Shown: positions 29,083 through 38,303, numbered from the stretch's first letter. The stretch: 64,000 bases of DNA from Paenibacillus sp. PvR098 (GCF_017833255.1 NZ_JAFIBU010000001.1:3776501-3840500); one strand, 5' to 3'. Numbers and translations are program-made. The notes: generated by a model not told the origin, from the letters alone.

Positions 29083-31248
29083 TTGATACGTAAATTACCG
29101 TCTATATCATGGAAGCACACCAGCATGGCGCTCTTATTGTCCAGTTCTTTAGTTGTGATGCCACCGCTGCCGCCAGCGGCTCACGCAGCATCGGAAGGGG
29201 TATATATTTCAAGTCAATCCTACTTTACTTTGGCGCAAGCCGTTCTTTCATCTACCTCCTTGCAGTTTTCTGTCATCCTGCACAATAGGGAGAGCAGAGT
29301 GATGGATTTTAACGCTTACGGAGTTCGCGTGACGGATCATTCCGGGCGCAGTTACACGGCCCGCCTCAGCGAAAAGAAAAGCGCTATCGTACTTCCAGGT
29401 CAGGAACAACGTTTCCGCTTTTATTCCGATATTAATTCAGGTACAACAGCAGAGCAGCTCCAGGTGGAAATATTTCGTTGGGACAGCAGTCAAGCGGATT
29501 TCATGAAGCATATGGGGATGTTCTCTGTAGCTTCTGTTGCGCAGGAGGGTCAAGCCTCGATTTCAGAGGAGATCATGAACTTACATACGGTGGACAATAC
29601 CTTAGCGAATGATGCTTCCATCACATATCAATTAGGACAAAGTGTTCGCGTGGTGGAGGAAGGCAAGTGGTATCTCTACACCCAGTTGTCGGTGAAGAAT
29701 CTTGGGGCTGGCAGTGTGAAACTCCCCGCGGCGCTTCAAGTACGGCTCAAAGAGGCGGGAGGCTTGAAATATGCCTCTGCGATCACCGATGGAAAGGATC
29801 AAACGTTCCTTCCGAACCAATCGGACAGCATTACATTGAAAACGGCCATTTCAAAGGATCTATCGGAGCATGACCTGGGGTTGGAGTTTTATTACATGAA
29901 TCAAATTCAAGAAGTCTCGCTTAGCAGCATGGACATCAGTTCTTCTCTACAAACGGTCACGTTGGGCGATACGCTGGACTATATGAGACAGCTTGAAGGA
30001 GAGCATCTGACCGTTCAGGCGGAGAAAGCCACTTATTCCAATCAAGCGGACGGTGTGCATGTTCAAACGGTAGTTACGTTACGTAATGAAGGGGATTCGA
30101 TGGCTTCCCTGCCATCCCTACTTGCTTCTTATCAGTTCGGGGGCTCCAGGGCATCCATTACCTCTACGGATCATACGTCTCGTCTTTCCTATCTGTCACC
30201 AAAGGAAACGGCGTCATTCTACTTTAATGCGGTACTTCCTGAAGGAATTGATCCGAATACGGTGCAGCTGGTGCTGTGGGAGAAGACGACAGGCTCTTCC
30301 GCCAATTCTTCTGCATCCGGCACTTCGTCGAGCGGCGTATCGGGTACGACCACATCTAACGGGACGCCCAGCTCCGCATCCGCAGCGACTGCCGATTCAA
30401 CAGCACAAGTACCCGTGACGGTTTTCCTCTTGAAAGGGGCTAGCGAAGCCCGCAGCGCCTTCTTATCTGCTCCAGCATACACGCTGGGGGAAAAGCTAAT
30501 GCTCAGCAGCAGCGGCGTTGTCGATAAAAATCTGGATGTTTCCTTAGTAGAGCTTCACACTCACGTGAATGAAGATTTTGGTTACCAGACAGCGATCGGC
30601 AAGTATAAAATTACGAACAAAGGTACAAGCACCATTGCGCTTCCGGAGCTTCAAAACGAGCTGATAGACAGCCAAGGAAAGTCATACACAGGCAGTAGAC
30701 AAAGCTCAGTACCCGAGTTGATCATGCCGGGCACCTCCTATGTAATTAGCTATTCGTACTTGCTGCCGAGCTCACTTGAAGAGGATAGATTTGCACTGAA
30801 TGTTTATGATGATCAAGCCGTATCGCAAGGGAAAGTTTCACTTGGGGCCTATCAGGTAGGAATCCAGGAGGAATCAGACAGTGATACGATTTCGTTCTAT
30901 CCTTTTTTGGTTCAGTTTAAAGACTTTGCACTAGGCTGGTCTTACAGCAGTGGGTCTTATACGTATTATTTGAATCTCACCATGGCTATAGATCGCCCGG
31001 ATCCCGTCATTGTCGACTCGAATTTCTCAAGAGTGCAGTTTGAATTGGTCGATGCGCTGGATCGTATCATAGGCATGAAGACGATGACCTTTACGGGAAC
31101 CGATAAGCTCATTAACGGTAAGCAAAAAATTACGTTCTCCGGCTTGAGTGATGAGCAGGGAAGCAGCGGAAATCGAGTGAAGATCTATGAAATCGTCGAG
31201 ACGGCCAATGGAACGGCCAAGCGTCTGGTTAAGGAATTAAAATATTAA
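29083..31248 (+). CDS. Large secreted beta-rich protein of the efflux operon
   Basis: Start is taken as TTG 29083, 9 bases after GGAGG; TTG 29077 is also possible. The product has 721 residues with a signal peptide (cleavage near AHA-ASE). It consists of four or so similar Ig-like beta modules, each with a pattern of hydrophobic strand, NRES or NKGTS-type turn, and a pro-gly loop such as VLPGQEQRFRFYS and IMPGTSYVISYSY. A Ser/Thr/Gly linker (about residues 405-440) separates the second and third modules. It follows the permease gene by 41 bases with no terminator between, so it is probably part of the same transcript. I do not recognise the family; a cell-surface partner of the transporter is inferred. 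Confidence 0.75.
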   Translation: MIRKLPSISWKHTSMALLLSSSLVVMPPLPPAAHAASEGVYISSQSYFTLAQAVLSSTSLQFSVILHNRESRVMDFNAYGVRVTDHSGRSYTARLSEKKSAIVLPGQEQRFRFYSDINSGTTAEQLQVEIFRWDSSQADFMKHMGMFSVASVAQEGQASISEEIMNLHTVDNTLANDASITYQLGQSVRVVEEGKWYLYTQLSVKNLGAGSVKLPAALQVRLKEAGGLKYASAITDGKDQTFLPNQSDSITLKTAISKDLSEHDLGLEFYYMNQIQEVSLSSMDISSSLQTVTLGDTLDYMRQLEGEHLTVQAEKATYSNQADGVHVQTVVTLRNEGDSMASLPSLLASYQFGGSRASITSTDHTSRLSYLSPKETASFYFNAVLPEGIDPNTVQLVLWEKTTGSSANSSASGTSSSGVSGTTTSNGTPSSASAATADSTAQVPVTVFLLKGASEARSAFLSAPAYTLGEKLMLSSSGVVDKNLDVSLVELHTHVNEDFGYQTAIGKYKITNKGTSTIALPELQNELIDSQGKSYTGSRQSSVPELIMPGTSYVISYSYLLPSSLEEDRFALNVYDDQAVSQGKVSLGAYQVGIQEESDSDTISFYPFLVQFKDFALGWSYSSGSYTYYLNLTMAIDRPDPVIVDSNFSRVQFELVDALDRIIGMKTMTFTGTDKLINGKQKITFSGLSDEQGSSGNRVKIYEIVETANGTAKRLVKELKY

Positions 31249-31274
31249 GCCGAATAACAGCTTTTCATGCTCTT

Positions 31275-31313
31275 TAGGGCGATTGCACATGTGTCATGTG
31301 TGCATTCGCCCTA
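31275..31313 (+). terminator. Terminator of the efflux operon
   Basis: An imperfect stem pairs TAGGGCGATTGCACATG (31275-31291) with the sequence ending TTCGCCCTA (31305-31313). The T tract is weak. Confidence 0.55.
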
Positions 31314-31384
31314 TTGGCGTGCCGAAACAGCTTCTTTGTCAAAATAAATTTCCAGCAAGAAAAATCAAATATTGGAAGAGAACA

Positions 31385-31759
31385 ATGCTATATAATGAGC
31401 ATAGAAGGAAGAATGAACTCTACCTTGAAACGATTGCTCAATATACAGCGATCTCGAAATATCATTTTCACCGATTATTTCACTCTAATGTGGGTATGAC
31501 ACTGACGAGCTACATCCGCAGAAGGAGACTATCGAATGCGGCTAGTGAACTCATCACCACCGAGCGGCGTATTCTGGAAATCGCGTTGGATTATCAATTT
31601 GAATCTCAGGAGGCATTTACCCGTGCCTTTAAAAAATTGTTTCATATGACGCCTGGTCAATATCAGTGTAACGGAGAGTGCATGAACCACACGACATCAA
31701 CGTGTGGTTTCTTACTTTTATTGCAGTGCGATTGTACCATTTATCGAATATTACTTTGA
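31385..31759 (+). pseudogene. AraC-family regulator remnant (DNA-binding domain only)
   Basis: The frame from ATG 31385 encodes a complete AraC double helix-turn-helix (ISKYHFHRLFHSNVGMTLTSY, then SQEAFTRAFKKLFHMTPGQYQ). The usual effector domain is missing, and the frame continues through a terminator hairpin (31685-31709) into a Cys-rich tail without homology. No good ribosome binding site is seen. It looks like a truncated, decaying regulator, though a short functional DNA-binding protein cannot be excluded. Confidence 0.55.
31685..31715 (+). terminator. Hairpin inside the AraC remnant tail
   Basis: AACCACACG (31685-31693) pairs with CGTGTGGTT (31701-31709), followed by T-rich sequence. 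Its position within the reading frame argues that the tail of the AraC frame is not real coding sequence. Confidence 0.7.
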
Positions 31760-31784
31760 CACACATAGTAATATGCAGTACATT
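31756..31784 (+). promoter_or_regulatory. Promoter of the padR operon
   Basis: Consensus -35 TTGACA (31756-31761), a 17-base spacer and -10 TACATT (31779-31784), 21 bases before the padR start. Confidence 0.75.
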
Positions 31785-31804
31785 GTAGATAAGAGGTGAA
31801 CCCA

Positions 31805-32137
31805 ATGCAGGAGAACAGCATTAGTCGGGATTTCATTCGCGGCAATATCGATACGATCATTCTTCGTGTATTGATTGAAGGCGATAACTACGGCTATGAA
31901 ATTATAAAAGCGATATCCAAAAACAGTCATGGAAAGTATGAATTGAAAGAACCTTCTCTTTATACCAGCTTAAAGAGGCTTGAATCTCAACAATTGATCG
32001 AGTCTTACTGGGGGGATGAAAGTCAAGGAGGCAGGCGTAAGTATTATAAGGTGACCGCAGCAGGCATTGAAGCCTATAAACATCATCTTGCCGCTTGGAA
32101 AACCGCCAAAGTGTTAATAGATCAGCTTATTGAATAA
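31805..32137 (+). CDS. PadR-family transcriptional regulator
   Basis: From ATG 31805, after AGAGGTG, the product has 110 residues. The winged helix shows YGYEIIKAI, then ELKEPSLYTSLKRLESQQLI and GGRRKYYKVTAAGIEA, the PadR pattern. It probably represses its own operon with the two membrane-linked genes downstream, as is common for PadR paired with DUF1700-type proteins. Confidence 0.93.
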   Translation: MQENSISRDFIRGNIDTIILRVLIEGDNYGYEIIKAISKNSHGKYELKEPSLYTSLKRLESQQLIESYWGDESQGGRRKYYKVTAAGIEAYKHHLAAWKTAKVLIDQLIE

Positions 32138-32151
32138 CAGGAGGTATTCTT

Positions 32152-32841
32152 ATGAATCGTTTGAAAGACCATGTTGACCGATTATTTTCCGGGTACGAGG
32201 AAAGCAACCAAATTAGAGAGCTAAAGGAAGAGATTTTAAGTAACCTGGAAGCTAAAGTAGCCGACCTGACCTCCCGAGGTATGGAGTATCATCAGGCGGT
32301 AAGTATAGCTGAGGAACAGTTCGATCATATCGATGGTTTAATTGATGACAACAAACAAGTTTATACGAATAAAGTCCGATTGGAGCTGCTGCAGCTCACC
32401 TTATTGTACACACTGATCGCTTGGATTTTAACCATACCACTCCGTATTGTAGGCATGGGAATCCTGCTGAACTACGTTCTCCTGATTGTAGCTTTCGTAT
32501 CCGGCATCGGTTTCTTATTTTTAAATATGAAGATGAAACGCGGTCATTGGAATAAAATATCCGTATGGAATATGAAATCAGCCTTACAGTACAATCGATG
32601 GGTCTGGATCCTTTGGGGACTATTTATTACGGTGGTGACGCTTGTTACCACAGCAGCCCGATTTGGAAGTAATATTTGGTACTTCAGACCTGTTAGTATC
32701 ACGGGACCGTATCAATGGACCGTGCTGGCCATCGAATATGCGCTGCCCTTCATTTCGGTCATCATCCCCTTACTGTTCAGTACATCAATAAAGCTTGTTC
32801 AAAAATATGAGGCTGGTGAGTCATATGAAGGCAAGAAATAA
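32152..32841 (+). CDS. Permease-prefix-domain membrane protein
   Basis: The 229-residue protein starts with a soluble helical segment (residues 1-70; YEESNQIRELKEEILSNLEAK) typical of the permease prefix domain 1/DUF1700 group found after padR genes. It then has five predicted membrane helices. GGAGG precedes the ATG. It lies 14 bases after padR and overlaps the next gene by 17 bases. Function unknown; envelope stress is a common inference for such modules. Confidence 0.8.
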   Translation: MNRLKDHVDRLFSGYEESNQIRELKEEILSNLEAKVADLTSRGMEYHQAVSIAEEQFDHIDGLIDDNKQVYTNKVRLELLQLTLLYTLIAWILTIPLRIVGMGILLNYVLLIVAFVSGIGFLFLNMKMKRGHWNKISVWNMKSALQYNRWVWILWGLFITVVTLVTTAARFGSNIWYFRPVSITGPYQWTVLAIEYALPFISVIIPLLFSTSIKLVQKYEAGESYEGKK

Positions 32842-33385
32842 ATTCATCATGGGTTTGATTGTTGTTGGGATTGCCTTATTCGGAATGGTTCAGGGAATCA
32901 TCATACCTCAAATCGCACAAAACGAGCAGCAGTATGCGGCTGCGCAGCAAGACCCGTTAACACACGACTTTGAAAACATATTGAAATATAAAAATAAGTA
33001 CATGGGTAACGCCGGTAATGTATCGAATCTTTTTCGCTCACTGCCATTAAATAACGTGGATAGATCCTTTCAGCTCTATCCGGATACCTATACAGTACAG
33101 GTAAACTACAAAGAATCCATTGGGGACATCGGTGAAGATCAGCTGGATCGGGGGCTCATATACAATTCCACAGCGGCGTTTGCTTTAATTGATAACCTTG
33201 AAGCTATCCATTTTCATTTTAGCGGAGCATCTGCTAAGGTGCTGCGAAGCGATGTTGAACGTTGGTATGGCGTGAAAGCCTCTACCTTAGCAGAACAAGG
33301 GAATTGGCGGAATAGGGTTCAAAGCAAGCTGGTTGATGAGGAGTATGTACGTCAGTGTAAAGAAGCGATACTTCAAATAGGTTAG
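32825..33385 (+). CDS. DUF4825-type membrane-anchored protein
   Basis: From ATG 32825 the product has 186 residues: an N-terminal membrane helix (FIMGLIVVGIALFGMVQGII) and an extracytoplasmic domain with NVSNLFRSLPLNN and DTYTVQVNYKES, as in the DUF4825 family. It overlaps the preceding gene by 17 bases and ends the padR operon. It converges with htpX with only 2 bases between stop codons. Confidence 0.75.
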   Translation: MKARNKFIMGLIVVGIALFGMVQGIIIPQIAQNEQQYAAAQQDPLTHDFENILKYKNKYMGNAGNVSNLFRSLPLNNVDRSFQLYPDTYTVQVNYKESIGDIGEDQLDRGLIYNSTAAFALIDNLEAIHFHFSGASAKVLRSDVERWYGVKASTLAEQGNWRNRVQSKLVDEEYVRQCKEAILQIG

Positions 33386-33387
33386 AG

Positions 33388-34284
33388 CTACATCCTCTCC
33401 AGCCTTTCAATTCTTGAAGCCATGGAAGGGTGTGTGCTGAACCAGCTCGTTCCTTGCTTTTTTCGTTCCTTGCTAAAAGGATTAGAAATATACATGGAAG
33501 CTGTAGTCTTATTGGCACGCAGTACATTAAGATCGCTTCCGCTTATTTTGATTAAGGCATTTTTGAGGCCTGTCGCGTTTCGCGTCATTTCAATAGCCGT
33601 CGCATCGGCCAAGTATTCCCGGTTACGGGAAACGGCAAAGTGAACAAACCTGGCCGCAATAGGGGATAAAATGATAAAAGCCAAAGCTATAACATAAACA
33701 GCCGGGTGCGTTTTCTTATTGCTGTTGCCTCGCCGTTGGTGGAACAGCATCCGTGTTCCCATATCAGCTAAAATGGCAATCACCGAAATCAATGCAATAC
33801 TGATCGTCATCAGACGAATATCATAATTTCGGATGTGGGCAATCTCATGAGCGGCGACAGCTTCCAGTTCCTCCCGGTTGAGCCGCTCCAGCAAGCCTGT
33901 TGTGAAGGCAACCGCTCCTTTTTCCGGCTTGATTCCCGTTGCGAATGCATTTGGAGATGGATCTTCTACAATGTATATTTTGGGCATAGGGATGCGAGCC
34001 GGGATACATAGCTCTTCAATAATATGGTAAAGCTGCGGGTGCTCCTCCCGTGTGGCTGGTCTCGCCCCTGACACACGGAGCACCTGAGAGTTTGCTGACA
34101 TATAGGTAATCGGGACATAAAAAACAAGCACTGCTGCCGCCCATCCCAAGCCTAACCAAATATTTTCATAACCCAGATAACCCACTGCGCAGCCTGCCCC
34201 AATGACCAAAATACTAAAAAGCAAAACAAGCAGAATGGTTTTTCGTTTATTTTGCTCAATTTGTTGATACAGCACGGTCATCAC
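33388..34284 (-). CDS. htpX: M48 family zinc metalloprotease (HtpX)
   Basis: The protein has 298 residues with two N-terminal membrane helices, the zinc motif HEIAH (His146, Glu147, His150) and two more helices after the active site. The downstream zinc-binding Glu lies in SRNREYLADATAIEMT. HtpX degrades misfolded membrane proteins. It is cotranscribed with lemA, 32 bases upstream, a very common pairing. Confidence 0.93.
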   Translation of the reverse strand: MMTVLYQQIEQNKRKTILLVLLFSILVIGAGCAVGYLGYENIWLGLGWAAAVLVFYVPITYMSANSQVLRVSGARPATREEHPQLYHIIEELCIPARIPMPKIYIVEDPSPNAFATGIKPEKGAVAFTTGLLERLNREELEAVAAHEIAHIRNYDIRLMTISIALISVIAILADMGTRMLFHQRRGNSNKKTHPAVYVIALAFIILSPIAARFVHFAVSRNREYLADATAIEMTRNATGLKNALIKISGSDLNVLRANKTTASMYISNPFSKERKKQGTSWFSTHPSMASRIERLERM

Positions 34285-34316
34285 CCTTTACTTTAACGAA
34301 CCAGCGTGAAACATGG

Positions 34317-34865
34317 TTAGAATGAAACTTTAGGCACCGCTTTTTCCGCTTCCGGAATGGTCAGCAGCTGCTCTTCTTTGAAACTAAACATGCCGGCAAT
34401 GATATTCGAAGGAAATGACTCGCGCTTAATGTTATACTCCGCTACCGTTTTGTTGTAGAGCTGACGGGAATAGGCCACTTTATTCTCGGAATTTGTTAAT
34501 TCCTCCTGCAGACGGAGAAAATTTTGGTTTGCCTTCAAATCAGGGTAGGCTTCCCCTAATGCAAAAATGGACTTTAACGCGCTTTGGAGCTGGTTGTCAG
34601 CCTCAATTCGTTCATTCGGCGTGCCGTTCAGCATTTGATTTCGAGCCTGAATGATCTTTTCCAATGTCTCTTGCTCATGCTTGGCGTAACCCTTCACTGT
34701 TTCCACAAGGTTTGGGATCAAATCATGACGACGTTTCAATTGGACATCAATCTGGCTCCACGATTCTTTAACCCAATTCCTTAATTTAACTAATCCGTTA
34801 TATGTAGCGATTACATATAATACAACGATGACTACGATACCCAATCCTACCCATGCCATTCTCAT
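34317..34865 (-). CDS. lemA: LemA family protein
   Basis: This 182-residue protein has an N-terminal membrane helix and then long helices with NWVKESWSQIDVQLKRRHDLIPNLVETVKGYAKHE, the LemA signature, and the C-terminal ANQNFLRLQEELT and YNIKRESFPSNIIAGMFSF. LemA proteins form coiled-coil layers at the membrane; their role is unclear. It is paired with htpX. Confidence 0.92.
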   Translation of the reverse strand: MRMAWVGLGIVVIVVLYVIATYNGLVKLRNWVKESWSQIDVQLKRRHDLIPNLVETVKGYAKHEQETLEKIIQARNQMLNGTPNERIEADNQLQSALKSIFALGEAYPDLKANQNFLRLQEELTNSENKVAYSRQLYNKTVAEYNIKRESFPSNIIAGMFSFKEEQLLTIPEAEKAVPKVSF

Positions 34866-34992
34866 CAGTCCTTTTATTTTAGTATAGGTGGTACTACGTT
34901 TTATACTTAAAACCGTTACAAAATGGCGAACTAGCGATGTATTCGTTTTATCGGAATATGAAGTCAGTCTTTTTATTATCTGAGCAAAAAAA

Positions 34993-35100
34993 ATCCTTTA
35001 CAATGAAATGGCAGGTAGTTCCTGTCCATAATCCACTGAAAAGGATGCGGCTTGACCGGATGAAGTCCGGATATCCGATCGTCTGAGCTGCCATTTTATT
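34993..35100. other. Folded intergenic element with competing stems
   Basis: AAATGGCAG (35006-35014) can pair with CTGCCATTT (35088-35096), enclosing CCGGA/TCCGG and AGG/CCT hairpins. Alternatively, on the minus strand, ATCCTTT pairs with AAAGGAT followed by eight T (plus-strand 34986-35046), a terminator downstream of the pseudouridine synthase gene. A plus-strand TACAAT at 34999-35004 might start a small RNA. It could be a processed terminator or a structured RNA; the class is not recognised. The remaining 34866-34985 presumably carries the lemA promoter. Confidence 0.4.
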
Positions 35101-36064
35101 GAGGAGTAGCGGCTCGAAAAGGATTTAGAAACGTCTTTGGTACCTTGGTTTCGAATCTCATGAGTTCTCCCGTTGCAGGGTGCATAAAAGCTAACACTCG
35201 TGCGTGGAGTCCGAGTCGCCCAATCGGTTTGGCTTTGGAGCCGTATTTTTTATCACCCACGATGGGATGCCCTATGTCCTGCATATGGACGCGAATTTGG
35301 TTTTTTCGCCCTGTTTCGAGATGAACCTCCAATAAGGAGAAATTTCGATTGGATTGAACGACCTTGTAGTGGGTCACGGCCCAAAGTCCGTCGTTGGGAT
35401 AGGGGCTGGAATACATTTTTAAGGTGCTGCTTTCTTTTAACCAAGACGAAACCGTACCTTCCGTTTTCTTGACCGAACCTTCAACAAGGGCGATATAGGT
35501 ACGTTCCTTGACCATATCCTGCCATGAGTTCTGCAGGGTTTGCTGCACCTTCTCGCTTTTGGCGAACATCATGACCCCGGAGGTATCCCGGTCCAGCCGA
35601 TGCACGACAAAAATCCGGTTGTTGGGATTGTTCCTGCGCACGTGGGCTGTTAGCTGCCGATACGCCGTCATCTCGTTCTCTTGTGGAGAAGCAATGGATA
35701 GCAGACCGGCGTCCTTCTGAATCACGATGATGTCCTCATCCTCGTGCAGAATCGTGAGCCCGATGAGGGGGGGAGCTTCTGCAGCCTTTTCTTTTTGAAT
35801 GGTAACCGTTTGTCCGGGTTGAAGCGGATAATTGTACGCTGTAACGACCTGGTCGTTAACCGATACTTGTCCGCGAGCCAGAACAGATTTAACGGAGTTG
35901 CGGCCAAGATTAGATAAATGATGTAATAAAAAAGGCAGCAGCTCCATCGGCTCTTTAACCGTATAGAGTTTGGCTTTGGCCTGCCCCCCCTCAGGATGGT
36001 TCTGTTTCTTTTTGGTGTTGATAACATTCGCCTTTGTCTTCCTGCTCTTGAACTCTTTTGCCAT
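35096..36064 (-). CDS. RluA-family 23S rRNA/tRNA pseudouridine synthase
   Basis: From ATG 36064 behind GGAGAGA the product has 322 residues. A Lys-rich N-terminus precedes an S4-like RNA-binding segment (LGRNSVKSVLARGQVSVND) and the catalytic domain with HRLDRDTSG, catalytic Asp158. The ARVLAFMHPATGE motif near the end is typical of RluA/RluD enzymes. It isomerises specific uridines in RNA; which site is not clear. Confidence 0.92.
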   Translation of the reverse strand: MAKEFKSRKTKANVINTKKKQNHPEGGQAKAKLYTVKEPMELLPFLLHHLSNLGRNSVKSVLARGQVSVNDQVVTAYNYPLQPGQTVTIQKEKAAEAPPLIGLTILHEDEDIIVIQKDAGLLSIASPQENEMTAYRQLTAHVRRNNPNNRIFVVHRLDRDTSGVMMFAKSEKVQQTLQNSWQDMVKERTYIALVEGSVKKTEGTVSSWLKESSTLKMYSSPYPNDGLWAVTHYKVVQSNRNFSLLEVHLETGRKNQIRVHMQDIGHPIVGDKKYGSKAKPIGRLGLHARVLAFMHPATGELMRFETKVPKTFLNPFRAATPQ

Positions 36065-36228
36065 GGTCGTTTCTCTCCGTTTCATCTTCTGTTGCTATTA
36101 CTATACCATGTCCGCAGGAAATAGGCGAAATGCAAGCATACCGCAAGGAGGAAGGATTAGGCATCCGCGTATTCCGGGTGATATACTCAAAGTGGAATGA
36201 GTACTGAGCCCCAAAGGAGCTGAACACG

Positions 36229-37185
36229 TTGGCGCAGACGGAAACGATGATCCAAGCAAACGGCTTGGTCAAGAGATACGGCGAGTTTACGGCTGTCAAA
36301 GGCGTCAACTTCGAAGTATACAAAGGCGAGGTCTTCGGGCTGCTAGGTCCCAACGGCGCCGGTAAGACGACGACGATGGAGATGATCGAGGGTCTTCGCC
36401 GACCCGATGACGGATATGCCTTAGTAGCAGGCTATGATACCCGAACCGAGCTGAAAAAAGTGAAGGAGGTGATCGGCGTTCAGCTGCAATCCACCTCTTT
36501 GTTCGATTTGCTCAAGGTACATGAAATTGTAAGGATGTATGCGAGCTTTTATCCGGAATCCGTGCCGATCGACCCGCTCTTGGAAGATATGATTCTCCAA
36601 GAAAAACGGAACGACCGTGTGAAAAACTTGTCCGGAGGCCAGAAACAGCGGCTGGCGATCGCGCTCGCGCTGGTGAACGATCCGCAGGTGGTGTTCCTGG
36701 ATGAGCCGACCACAGGGCTTGATCCGCAAGCCCGAAGGACGCTATGGGACATTGTGCTGCGGCTGAAGGACCAGGGCAAGACCATTGTCCTGTCCACGCA
36801 TTATATGGAAGAGGCGCATGTGCTTTGTGACCGGATATGCCTGATGGACAGCGGTCAGGTGATTGCGCTCGACACGCCTAGGAATCTTGTGCGAAGCCTG
36901 CAGTCGGACAGCGCCATCGAGTTCCGGCTGGAGGGGGCGGAGGAATGGGACAAGGAGCGCATGAGCCAGGTGCTTGAGCTTCTCGGGAAGGTCAATGAAG
37001 TGAAGCAGGCGGATCAGCGCAATGAGCTGTTTGTGCTGTATACGGACCATTTGCAGACCTCCTTGGTCGAACTGATCGGCTTGGCTTCTCAGGAGCAGTG
37101 GAAGGTGCAGGATTTGCAAACGCGTACGGCGACCTTGGAGGATGTGTTCATTCATATGACGGGAAGGAGCTTGAGAGAGCAGTGA
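36229..37185 (+). CDS. ABC-2 type transporter ATPase
   Basis: The product has 318 residues from TTG 36229, 9 bases after AAAGGAG. Walker A is GPNGAGKTT, the signature is LSGGQKQR and Walker B is VVFLDEPTTGLD. The C-terminal 100 residues form the DrrA/CcmA-type extension (LEDVFIHMTGRSLRE). It powers the ABC-2 permease encoded next. The substrate is unknown; drug export is common in this group. Confidence 0.92.
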   Translation: MAQTETMIQANGLVKRYGEFTAVKGVNFEVYKGEVFGLLGPNGAGKTTTMEMIEGLRRPDDGYALVAGYDTRTELKKVKEVIGVQLQSTSLFDLLKVHEIVRMYASFYPESVPIDPLLEDMILQEKRNDRVKNLSGGQKQRLAIALALVNDPQVVFLDEPTTGLDPQARRTLWDIVLRLKDQGKTIVLSTHYMEEAHVLCDRICLMDSGQVIALDTPRNLVRSLQSDSAIEFRLEGAEEWDKERMSQVLELLGKVNEVKQADQRNELFVLYTDHLQTSLVELIGLASQEQWKVQDLQTRTATLEDVFIHMTGRSLREQ

Positions 37186-38303
37186 AAGCCTATATTCAAT
37201 TAACGCTAGCTCAGCTTAGACTGTTTGGGCGTAACCGTCAGGTGCTGTTTTGGACGCTCTTTTTCCCGGTCTTTTTCATGGTTATGCTGGGTTCGTTCCT
37301 TGGCAAAGATACCCCGGTCACCGTATCGGGAGTGGTCATCGATCTGGACCAAACTGCGGCGTCGCAGGCTTTGATCGGAGCCTTAGAGGAGAATCCGGTC
37401 CTGCAGTTAAAGTCCGCTCAAGAGCTCAATGCTGAATTAGAGGTGCTCAAGCGCGGCGATCATCAGCTGGTGGTCGTCATACCTCAAGGCTTTGCGAAAC
37501 AAATGGAGGCAAGAACTAGAGCCACCATGCCGAATCCAAGCAGCCAAGCATCCGCGGCCTTGAAGGTATATTATGACGAGACGAACGCCGCCGTATCGCA
37601 GATTGGACTGCAGCTCCTCACGCCCATCGTAGACGGCATTGACAAAGAACTGTCGGGCTACTCGCCAGCCATCAAGATCGAGCCGGAAGGCGTGCAGTCG
37701 CTGAAGCTCCGCTACATTGATTTTCTTGTGCCGGGTATTCTGGCGATGATGATCATGTCCAACAATTTGAACGGCGTCACCGCCCAAATTGCATCGTGGA
37801 GGGAGCGGGGCATCCTGCGGCGCATGCAGAGCACGACATTGCACGCTTCCACTTTCATTGGGGCGCAAATTACGGCACGGCTCGCATTAAACGGGCTTCA
37901 GGCCGTTATTGTCCTGCTCGTGGGATATTTGTTCTTCGGTACGCAGGTGAACGGATCCTGGCTGACCCTGTTGTTCTTTATCATGCTCGGCACGCTTGCC
38001 TTCATGGCGACCGGGTTCATCGTGGCCGGTCTGGCGAAGACGCCGGAAAGTGCAGCGCCGATCGCAGGGTTCATTTCGTTTCCGATGTTGTTTGTCGGCG
38101 GCGTCTTTTTCCCGATCCAAAATATGCCCGAGTTTCTGCAGCCGGTTGTGAAGCTTATTCCTATCAGCCATCTCACCACTGCGCTGCGGCAGGTGATGAA
38201 TGTCGGCGCGACGATGGGAACGATGTGGGTGGAAGCCGTATTCCTCGGCATATGGCTGGTGCTTGCGTTTATCATTGCCAGTCTGACCTTCAAATGGGAA
38301 TGA
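37182..38303 (+). CDS. ABC-2 type permease
   Basis: The start is GTG 37182, overlapping the ATPase stop by 4 bases, after GGGAAGGAG. The 373-residue protein has an N-terminal membrane helix (VLFWTLFFPVFFMVMLG), an extracytoplasmic domain of about 150 residues, and five C-terminal helices, including LVPGILAMMIMSNNLNGV. The layout is that of YhgE/ABC-2 exporters. It forms the pump with the upstream ATPase. The following 38304-38410 holds no clear gene or strong terminator. Confidence 0.9.
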   Translation: MKAYIQLTLAQLRLFGRNRQVLFWTLFFPVFFMVMLGSFLGKDTPVTVSGVVIDLDQTAASQALIGALEENPVLQLKSAQELNAELEVLKRGDHQLVVVIPQGFAKQMEARTRATMPNPSSQASAALKVYYDETNAAVSQIGLQLLTPIVDGIDKELSGYSPAIKIEPEGVQSLKLRYIDFLVPGILAMMIMSNNLNGVTAQIASWRERGILRRMQSTTLHASTFIGAQITARLALNGLQAVIVLLVGYLFFGTQVNGSWLTLLFFIMLGTLAFMATGFIVAGLAKTPESAAPIAGFISFPMLFVGGVFFPIQNMPEFLQPVVKLIPISHLTTALRQVMNVGATMGTMWVEAVFLGIWLVLAFIIASLTFKWE

